Assembly: GCA_965651365.1 (NCBI GenBank)
Contig: CBFGSA010000165.1
Span: 1 to 5,261 of the forward strand
DNA: 5,261 bases
Reading direction: 5' to 3'
Origin: DASSBG01 sp965651365
GTDB taxonomy: Bacteria > Pseudomonadota > Gammaproteobacteria > Xanthomonadales > Rhodanobacteraceae
The notes under the pieces are model-generated. The model made no database searches and was not told the origin of the DNA. It worked only from the letters and a program-made list of their open reading frames with translations. The position numbers and the translations under genes were made by a program. Positions 1-5,261 of the stretch are shown in pieces (the first letter of the stretch is position 1; each line of letters starts with the position of its first letter).

Positions 1-3000
1 CTGCTGATCCTGGTGCTGGGCCTGCGCGCCGTCAGCGACCTGTCCGTGCGCCAGTATCCGCAGACCGAAAGCGCCACCGTGACCGTGACCACAGCCTACT
101 TCGGCGCCGATGCCGACACCGTGGCCGGCTTCATCACCCAGCCGCTGGAGTCCGCCATCGCCCAGGCCCAGGGCATCGACTATCTGTCGTCGTCCTCCAC
201 CAGCGGCGTGTCCACGATCACCGCCACACTGCGCCTGAACTATGACGCCAACAAGGCCCTGACCGAGATCAATACCAAGGTCAATTCGGTGGTCAACCAG
301 TTGCCGCGCGAAGCCCAGCAGCCCGTGCTGCAGGTGCAGACGGCCGAACAACTGGCCTCGATGTACATCGGCTTCACCAGCGACGTGCTGGGCAACAACG
401 AGGTGACCGACTACCTGCTGCGCGTGGTCAAGCCCAAACTCGACTCGCTTGAAGGCGTGCAGAGCGCCGATATCTTCGGCTCCGGCCAGTTTGCCCTGCG
501 CGCCTGGCTGGACCCGGACAAGATGGCGGCCCATGGCGTCACCGCCAGCGATGTCTACAGCGCCCTGGCCAGCAACAACTATCTGGCCGCGCTGGGCTCG
601 ACCAAGGGCCAGATGGTCAGCGTCAGCCTGACTGCCGGCACTTCGGCGCACTCGGTCGAGGACTTCAGGAAGCTCGCCATCAAGCAGGTCAACGGTGCCA
701 TCGTGCATCTGGACGATGTGGCGCGGGTGGAACTGGGTTCGGAAAGCTACAACATGGCTGTGGCTTTCGACGGCAAGCAGTCGGTATTCATTGGCGTCAA
801 GTCGGCGCCCGATGCCAACGTTCTGGACGTGATCTCTCGAGTGCGCGATGCCTTCCCGGAGATTACCGCCCAGCTCCCCAATGGCATGCACGGGCAGATC
901 GTGTACGACGCCACCGACTTCATCTCCAGCTCGATCTACGAGGTGGTCAAGACTCTGATCGAAGCATTGCTGATCGTGATGCTGGTGATCTACCTGTTCC
1001 TGGGCAGCCTGCGCGCAGTGGTGATTCCGCTGGTGGCGATGCCACTGTCGTTGATCGGCGCCTTCTTCGTGATGCTGGCGTTTGGCTACTCGATCAACCT
1101 GCTGACCCTGCTGTCGCTGGTGCTGGCAATCGGCCTGGTCGTCGATGACGCCATCATCGTCGTGGAAAACGTCGATCGCCACATGAAGGAGGAAGGCAGG
1201 CCGCCGCTGCAGGCCGCACTGATGGGCGCGCGCGAATTGGGCGGCCCGATCATCGCCATGACCGTGGTGCTGATCGCCGTCTACGTGCCGATCGGCTTCC
1301 AGGGTGGCCTGACCGGTGCCTTGTTCACCGAGTTTGCCTTCACCCTGGCCGGCGCCGTGACCGTGTCCGGCATCATTGCGCTGACACTGTCGCCGATGAT
1401 GACCTCGCGCATCTTCAAGTCGGATCAGGAGGACGGCCGTTTCGTGCAGTTTCTGGACCGGCATTTCGACCGTCTGCACCACGGCTACCAGCGCCGCCTG
1501 CACGGCACCCTGGACACCAAGATGGTGCCCGTGGTGATGGGCATACTGCTGCTGGGCGCAGTCGGCTACCTGTTCGCCACGTCCAAATCGGAGCTGGCCC
1601 CGCAGGAGGACCAGGGCGCTGTGCTGGCCAGCATCCAGGGCCCGCCCAATGCCACCTTGCAGCAGATGAAGACCTATTCCGATCAGGTGTTGGCGACGGC
1701 GAAGACCCTGCCCGAGTTCAAGCAAATGTTCCAGCTCACCGGCATGCCGTCAACCAATGGCGGCATGGGTGGCGTGATCTTCAAGGACTGGCAGGATCGC
1801 GACCGCAGCGCCAACGCGTTGCAGCAGGTATTGCAGAACAAGTGGAACGACATTGCCGGCGCCCGTGTGGCGGCATTCCAGTTCCCCTCCCTGCCCGGCG
1901 CTCAGGGCCTGCCCGTGCAGCTTGTCATCAAGACCACCGAGCCGTTCCAGTCGCTGAACGAAGTGGCGCAGCAGGTCGTGGCCAAGGCACAGGCCAGCGG
2001 CCAGTTCTTCTTTCTTGACAGCGACCTCAAGATCGACAAGCCGCAGGCCACGCTGGCCATCGACAAGGACATGATCACCACGCTGGGCATGAACCAGCAG
2101 GGCGTCGGCACTTCGCTGGGTGCGGCGCTCGGCGGCGGCTATGTCAACTACTTCTCGATGGCCGGCCGTTCCTACCGCGTGATGCCGCAGGTAGCGCAGG
2201 TGGACCGGCTCAATCCCAACCAGATCCTTGATTACCACGTGCGCACCGGCGACGGCGCGCTGATTCCCGCCTCCACGTTCGCCCATCTGGAGCACTCGGT
2301 GGTACCCGAGGCCATCAATCACTTCCAGCAGCTCAACTCGGCGACCATCTCCGGCGTGCCCGCAGTGTCGCAGAACGAGGCGCTTGAGTTTCTGGCCAAG
2401 ACCATCAAGGACATCGCACCGGACAACTACCAGGTCGACTACTCCGGCCAGTCGCGACAGTTCATGCAGGAATCCGGCGGCTTCGTCTATACGATGCTGT
2501 TCGCCATCATCATCGTGTATCTGGCGCTGTCGGCCCTGTTCAACAGCTTCCGTGACCCCATCGTGATCCTGATTTCGGTGCCGATGGCGCTGTTCGGCGC
2601 GCTGATCTTCATCAACCTCGGCCTGTCGACGCTGAACATCTACACCCAGGTCGGCCTGGTCACCCTGATGGGCCTGATCAGCAAGCACGGCATTCTGATC
2701 GTGCAGTTCGCCAACGACCTGCAGCGCGCCGGCAAATCCAAGCGCGAGGCGATCGAGGAAGCTGCCGCGGTGCGTCTGCGCCCGATCCTGATGACCACCG
2801 CCGCGATGGTGCTGGGCGTGCTGCCGCTGGTGCTGGCCGCCGGCGCCGGTGCCGCCGGACGGCACTCGATGGGTCTGGTGATCTTCACCGGCATGTCCAT
2901 CGGCACCCTGTTCACCCTGTTCGTGGTGCCCGCCTTCTACCTGCTGCTGGCCAGCGACCACCACGCCGAACCCGTGCACGACGTGCTGCAAGGCCTGGAT

Positions 3001-3015
3001 ACCGCCGAAGCGTAG
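1..3015 (+). CDS. RND multidrug efflux permease, MexI/MexW-like (5' partial)
   Basis: Inner-membrane proton-driven pump of the resistance-nodulation-division superfamily (HAE1 group). Such permeases work as trimers with a periplasmic adaptor and an outer-membrane channel to export drugs or other amphiphiles. The frame is open from base 1, giving 1004 visible residues; comparison with MexI suggests about 20 N-terminal residues lie upstream, so the GTG at 13 is not the start. The end of TM1 is followed by the LSVRQYP segment, periplasmic porter domain (~35-310), TM2-TM6 (~315-467), TM7 (~508-528), second periplasmic domain (~530-825) and TM8-TM12 (~826-984). The proton-relay residues matching AcrB D407, D408, K940, R971 and T978 are present: GLVVDDA in TM4 (DD at 1144-1149), LISKHGI in TM10 (K at 2683-2685) and RLRPILMT before and in TM11. 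The protein therefore looks functional. Similarity by eye is highest to MexI/MexW, lower to AcrB/MexB. An adaptor gene would be expected just upstream; no outer-membrane factor gene follows. The substrate cannot be inferred. Confidence 0.96.
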   Translation: MLILVLGLRAVSDLSVRQYPQTESATVTVTTAYFGADADTVAGFITQPLESAIAQAQGIDYLSSSSTSGVSTITATLRLNYDANKALTEINTKVNSVVNQLPREAQQPVLQVQTAEQLASMYIGFTSDVLGNNEVTDYLLRVVKPKLDSLEGVQSADIFGSGQFALRAWLDPDKMAAHGVTASDVYSALASNNYLAALGSTKGQMVSVSLTAGTSAHSVEDFRKLAIKQVNGAIVHLDDVARVELGSESYNMAVAFDGKQSVFIGVKSAPDANVLDVISRVRDAFPEITAQLPNGMHGQIVYDATDFISSSIYEVVKTLIEALLIVMLVIYLFLGSLRAVVIPLVAMPLSLIGAFFVMLAFGYSINLLTLLSLVLAIGLVVDDAIIVVENVDRHMKEEGRPPLQAALMGARELGGPIIAMTVVLIAVYVPIGFQGGLTGALFTEFAFTLAGAVTVSGIIALTLSPMMTSRIFKSDQEDGRFVQFLDRHFDRLHHGYQRRLHGTLDTKMVPVVMGILLLGAVGYLFATSKSELAPQEDQGAVLASIQGPPNATLQQMKTYSDQVLATAKTLPEFKQMFQLTGMPSTNGGMGGVIFKDWQDRDRSANALQQVLQNKWNDIAGARVAAFQFPSLPGAQGLPVQLVIKTTEPFQSLNEVAQQVVAKAQASGQFFFLDSDLKIDKPQATLAIDKDMITTLGMNQQGVGTSLGAALGGGYVNYFSMAGRSYRVMPQVAQVDRLNPNQILDYHVRTGDGALIPASTFAHLEHSVVPEAINHFQQLNSATISGVPAVSQNEALEFLAKTIKDIAPDNYQVDYSGQSRQFMQESGGFVYTMLFAIIIVYLALSALFNSFRDPIVILISVPMALFGALIFINLGLSTLNIYTQVGLVTLMGLISKHGILIVQFANDLQRAGKSKREAIEEAAAVRLRPILMTTAAMVLGVLPLVLAAGAGAAGRHSMGLVIFTGMSIGTLFTLFVVPAFYLLLASDHHAEPVHDVLQGLDTAEA

Positions 3016-3047
3016 CCGCCAGCAATCGGAGGGATGCTGTCACCTCG

Positions 3048-3087
3048 AAACCCGCCCCCACCCAAACCCTCCCCTTGAAGGGGAGGG
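3048..3087 (+). repeat. C-rich palindromic intergenic repeat, copy 1
   Basis: This 40-bp unit begins with AAACCC and a C-rich tract and ends in a perfect palindrome at 3067-3087: arms CCCTCCCCTT and AAGGGGAGGG around a single G. It matches the reverse complement of 3125-3164 at 34 of 40 positions. Repeats with this CCCTCCCCTT/AAGGGGAGGG core are, from memory, dispersed in many copies in intergenic DNA of Xanthomonadales and some Betaproteobacteria. No transposase or terminal-repeat structure accompanies it, so it looks like a REP-type short repeat and not an insertion sequence. Confidence 0.8.
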
Positions 3088-3124
3088 CTTCAACGCCTGC
3101 AGCCTGATCGCTGCCAGTACACCT

Positions 3125-3164
3125 CCCACCCCTTCAAGGGGAGGGCCGGGGTGGGGATGGGTTT
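3125..3164 (-). repeat. C-rich palindromic intergenic repeat, copy 2 (inverted)
   Basis: Second copy of the 40-bp repeat, inverted relative to 3048-3087 and separated from it by 37 bp. Its palindrome (3125-3145) has arms CCCACCCCTT and AAGGGGAGGG around a C, with one A-A mismatch. On the + strand the remainder is a G-rich run ending in GGGTTT. The six differences from copy 1 lie mostly in the C/G-rich tail, with one in the outer arm of the palindrome, so the core CCCCTT/AAGGGG stem is preserved. Confidence 0.8.
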
Positions 3165-3228
3165 GCTGCAGCCAGCCATTCCCGCCCCAACACGCGCAAG
3201 GCATGTCTTTCGCGACCATGCGCCGCTC

Positions 3229-4260
3229 CTACACCCCATGCGGCAGGATCAGCATGGCGTCGCCGTAGGAGAAAAAACGGTAGCGTTCGGCGACCGCATG
3301 GCGGTAGGCGTCCAGCACCAGCTCGCGGCCGGCCATGGCTGAAATCAGCATCAGCAGGGTCGATTCGGGCAGATGGAAATTGGTCACCAGGGCATCGGCG
3401 CTGGTGACCGCAATGCCGGGGTAGATGAAGATGTCGGTCTCGCCGGTGAACGGCTGCAATTCGCCGCCGCGCGAGGCGCTTTCGAGCGCCCGCACCACCG
3501 TGGTGCCGACGGCCACCACGCGACCGCCGCGACTGCGTGTTGTGGTGATCCGCTCGACCAGTGCGGCATCCACCTGCAGCCACTCGCTGTGCATGCGGTG
3601 GTTCTCGATGCGCTCGGCGCGCATCGGCTGGAAGGTGCCGGCACCGACATGCAGGGTTACATGACCGATGCCAACGCCCTGCGCTTCCAGCTTTTCCAGC
3701 ATGGCCCGATCGAAATGCAGGCCCGCGGTGGGTGCAGCCACCGCACCGGGTTCGCGCGCGTAGACCGTCTGGTAGCGTTCGGCATCAGCCTCGGTGTCGG
3801 CGCGCTCGATATAGGGCGGCAACGGCATGTGGCCGGCACGTGTCAGCAGTTCGGATACATTCTCGTTGCTGCGCACGGCCAGCTCGAAGAAGCCGTCCGC
3901 GCGCCCCAGCACCTCGAACTCGCCGCCGCCGTCGACGACAATCCGGCTGCCGATTGCAGGCTTCTTGCTGACCCGGAGCTGGGCCAGCAGCCGATGCGTG
4001 CCCAGCAACCGCTCGACCATGATCTCGACCTGACCGCCAGTCGGCTTGCGCCCGAACAGCCGCGCCGGAATCACGCGGGTGTCGTTGAGCACCAGCAGGT
4101 CGCCGGCGCGCAGGTATTCGGGCAGATCGCGAAAGCCGCGGTCGCGCCAGGTACGCTGTGGCACGTCCAGCACCAGCATGCGGCTGTCACCGCGCTCGGG
4201 CAGCGGCTGCTGGGCTATCAAGTCGCGCGGCAGGTCGAAATGGAAGTCGTGCTTGTTCAT
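3229..4260 (-). CDS. queA: S-adenosylmethionine:tRNA ribosyltransferase-isomerase QueA
   Basis: Cytoplasmic enzyme of queuosine synthesis. It transfers and isomerises the ribose of S-adenosylmethionine onto preQ1 at wobble position 34 of GUN-anticodon tRNAs (Tyr, His, Asn, Asp), producing epoxyqueuosine. The product is 343 residues, close to the 356 of E. coli QueA, and is collinear with it from the N-terminus (FDLPRDLIAQQPLPERGDSR) to the C-terminal FFSYGDAMLI. Family blocks seen include LNDTRVIPARLFGRK (58-72), GHMPLPPYI (143-151), PGAVAAPTAGLHFD (171-184), VTLHVGAGTFQP (201-212) and DALVTNFHLPEST (289-301). The ATG at 4260-4258 is chosen because homology starts there and a GAAGGA ribosome-binding site lies just upstream; the same frame stays open for 109 more codons into ftsK, but that extension has no QueA similarity. 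The start overlaps the ftsK stop by one base. The usual partner tgt does not follow; the gene ends in the convergent spacer. Stop codon is TAG. Confidence 0.97.
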   Translation of the reverse strand: MNKHDFHFDLPRDLIAQQPLPERGDSRMLVLDVPQRTWRDRGFRDLPEYLRAGDLLVLNDTRVIPARLFGRKPTGGQVEIMVERLLGTHRLLAQLRVSKKPAIGSRIVVDGGGEFEVLGRADGFFELAVRSNENVSELLTRAGHMPLPPYIERADTEADAERYQTVYAREPGAVAAPTAGLHFDRAMLEKLEAQGVGIGHVTLHVGAGTFQPMRAERIENHRMHSEWLQVDAALVERITTTRSRGGRVVAVGTTVVRALESASRGGELQPFTGETDIFIYPGIAVTSADALVTNFHLPESTLLMLISAMAGRELVLDAYRHAVAERYRFFSYGDAMLILPHGV

Positions 4261-4269
4261 CAATCCTTC
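4258..4269 (-). promoter_or_regulatory. queA ribosome-binding site and ftsK/queA stop-start overlap
   Basis: On the - strand the order is GAAGGA (4269-4264), TTG, then ATG (4260-4258). The ftsK TGA (4262-4260) shares its A with this ATG, forming TGATG. The Shine-Dalgarno-like sequence lies within the last codons of ftsK, and only three bases separate it from the ATG, which is short. This arrangement favours reinitiation by ribosomes finishing ftsK; coupling itself is inferred from the overlap. Confidence 0.75.
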
Positions 4270-5261
4270 GGCGGGGGCGGCGCCAGCACCTCGCGGGTGC
4301 CGTTGTGCTGCGGTGCACTGACCACGCCGTCGTCCTGCATCTGCTCGACCAGACGGGCGGCGCGGTTGTAGCCGATGCGCAGGTGGCGCTGCACGCCGGA
4401 AATCGAGGCGCGGCGGGTCTGGGTCACGACGGCCACGGCCTTGTCGTAGAGTGCCGCGTCGCCGCCATCGGCATCGTCGGCATCCAGCGGCACGCCGCTG
4501 TCGCTGATTACGCGGCCGTCGCCCAGCGACTGCTCCTCTTCCAGCACGCCCTCGATGTAGTCGGGCTCGCCCTGGGCCTTGAGCCATTCGACCACCTTGT
4601 GCACTTCGTGATCATCGACGAAGGCGCCGTGCACGCGCTCGGGGGTGGCAGTGCCCGGCGGCAGATAAAGCATGTCGCCGTTGCCCAGCAGGGTCTCGGC
4701 GCCGGACTGGTCGAGGATGGTGCGCGAGTCGATGCGGCTCGACACCTGGAAGGCGATGCGGGTCGGGATGTTGGCCTTGATCAGGCCGGTGATCACGTCC
4801 ACCGACGGGCGTTGCGTGGCCAGGATCAGATGGATGCCGGCGGCGCGCGCTTTCTGCGCCAGGCGCGCGATCAATTCCTCAACCTTCTTGCCGACAATCA
4901 TCATCATGTCGGCAAATTCGTCGATGATCACGACGATCGCCGGCAGCGGCTCCAGCGCCTCGGCACTGGCGTCGGTATTGTCCGGGTTGGGCCGAAACAG
5001 CGGGTCCAGCAGCGGTTCGCCCGACTTGACAGCGTCGCGCACCTTCTTGTTGAAGCCGGCCAGGTTGCGCACGCCGGTGGCCGCCATCAGCTTGTAGCGG
5101 CGCTCCATCTCGGCCACGCACCAGCGCAGCGCATTGGCCGCCTCCTTCATGTCGGTGACGACCGGCGCCAGCAGTTGCGGAATGCCCTCGTAGACCGACA
5201 GCTCCAGCATCTTCGGGTCGATCATGATCAGGCGCACGTCGGCCGGGCTGGCCTTGTACAG
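4260..5261 (-). CDS. ftsK: DNA translocase FtsK, C-terminal part (5' end beyond window)
   Basis: Septum-located hexameric dsDNA pump that moves the chromosome termini during division and activates XerCD recombination at dif. The frame is open from 5261, so 333 C-terminal residues are visible; the membrane domain, linker and Walker A loop must lie beyond the right edge. Visible from N to C: the RecA-fold segment LIMIDPKMLELSVYEGIP; Walker B IVVIIDEFAD (4937-4908), with Asp and Glu present; LILATQRPSVDVITGLIKA; SRIDSRTILDQSGAETLLG; the end of the motor (~4600); a short acidic linker rich in Asp and Ala (~4495-4455); and the winged-helix gamma domain (~4460-4278). In the gamma domain RIGYNRAARLVEQM retains the Asn, Arg and Glu equivalent to E. 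coli N1296, R1300 and E1303, which contact KOPS DNA. It ends in a proline-rich tail (LAPPPPKD), as E. coli FtsK does approximately. The complete gamma domain separates it from conjugative FtsK-like ATPases. queA follows with a one-base overlap. Confidence 0.97.
   Translation of the reverse strand: MYKASPADVRLIMIDPKMLELSVYEGIPQLLAPVVTDMKEAANALRWCVAEMERRYKLMAATGVRNLAGFNKKVRDAVKSGEPLLDPLFRPNPDNTDASAEALEPLPAIVVIIDEFADMMMIVGKKVEELIARLAQKARAAGIHLILATQRPSVDVITGLIKANIPTRIAFQVSSRIDSRTILDQSGAETLLGNGDMLYLPPGTATPERVHGAFVDDHEVHKVVEWLKAQGEPDYIEGVLEEEQSLGDGRVISDSGVPLDADDADGGDAALYDKAVAVVTQTRRASISGVQRHLRIGYNRAARLVEQMQDDGVVSAPQHNGTREVLAPPPPKD

Larger units (their letters stand above)
3048..3164. terminator. 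Possible bidirectional transcription terminator
   Basis: The two inverted repeat copies could pair into a stem of up to 40 bp with a 37-nt loop, or each could fold into its own ~10-bp hairpin. They lie exactly between two convergent genes. On each strand the distal copy ends in GGGTTT, which is a very short T run, so this is not a textbook intrinsic terminator. No better hairpin with a U-tract was found in the spacer. Terminator function is inferred from position and symmetry; the elements might instead protect 3' ends of mRNA or have no role. Confidence 0.45.
3016..3228. other. Convergent intergenic spacer
   Basis: This 213-bp gene-free stretch separates the 3' ends of the efflux permease (+ strand) and queA (- strand). 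Its middle holds two inverted copies of a C-rich repeat, listed separately. The flanks (3016-3047 and 3165-3228) show no convincing ORF, promoter, tRNA or other structured RNA. No promoter is needed here because both neighbouring genes end in the spacer. Confidence 0.85.

Noticed and set aside
13..15. GTG at 13 as the start of the efflux permease
   Set aside because: The frame is already open from base 1 and encodes hydrophobic TM1 residues. RND permeases begin about 20 residues earlier, so the true start is outside the window.
1750..2991. Long antisense ORF (413 codons) opposite the efflux permease
   Set aside because: It lies wholly within a well-conserved RND gene, has a His/Gln/Arg/Gly-rich composition typical of reverse-frame reading of GC-rich coding DNA, and shows no recognisable domain or ribosome-binding site.
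3048..3164. CRISPR array or insertion-sequence ends
   Set aside because: There are only two copies, inverted and palindromic, with no regular direct spacing, no cas genes, no transposase and no target-site duplication visible.
3373..4371. Long + strand ORF (332 codons) opposite queA and the ftsK end
   Set aside because: It is antisense to queA, which is conserved over its full length. Its composition is that of a shadow frame and no family is recognised.
4261..4587. N-terminal extension of queA by 109 codons in the same frame
   Set aside because: The extension overlaps the ftsK gamma-domain coding sequence in another frame and is Arg/Gly/Ala-rich. QueA similarity begins exactly at the ATG at 4260, which has a ribosome-binding site.
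1..5261. A novel multi-gene defence or metabolic system
   Set aside because: All three genes belong to well-known housekeeping or efflux families with intact motifs; base composition is uniform, and no integrase, tRNA boundary or uncharacterised ORF is present.

Overview
The window looks like ordinary chromosomal DNA from a high-GC proteobacterium. The FtsK C-terminus (linker, winged-helix gamma domain and proline-rich tail) is close to the gammaproteobacterial type. The C-rich/G-rich palindromic repeat between the genes resembles dispersed intergenic repeats I associate with Xanthomonadales (Lysobacter/Rhodanobacter-like genomes). That placement is an inference from memory and was not tested by a search.

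Layout: positions 1-3015 on the + strand carry almost all of an RND-superfamily multidrug efflux permease (MexI/MexW-like HAE1 group), with only its first ~20 codons outside the window. Positions 3016-3228 are a gene-free convergent spacer. It contains two inverted copies of a 40-bp repeat (34/40 identical), each built on a short palindrome. Positions 3229-4260 on the - strand encode QueA, the queuosine-pathway tRNA ribosyltransferase-isomerase. Positions 4260-5261 on the - strand encode the C-terminal third or so of the DNA translocase FtsK, which runs off the right edge. The ftsK stop and queA start overlap by one base (TGATG), so the two genes are probably co-transcribed and translationally coupled.

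The two sides are functionally unrelated: drug/solute efflux on the left, chromosome segregation plus tRNA modification on the right. They converge on the repeat-bearing spacer, which is the only visible candidate for stopping transcription from both sides. I found no mobile element, CRISPR array, RNA gene or defence-type cassette. The points that merit a second look are the mirrored repeat pair with G-quadruplex-type runs on both strands, its KOPS-like octamers beside ftsK, and the ftsK-queA junction without tgt downstream.
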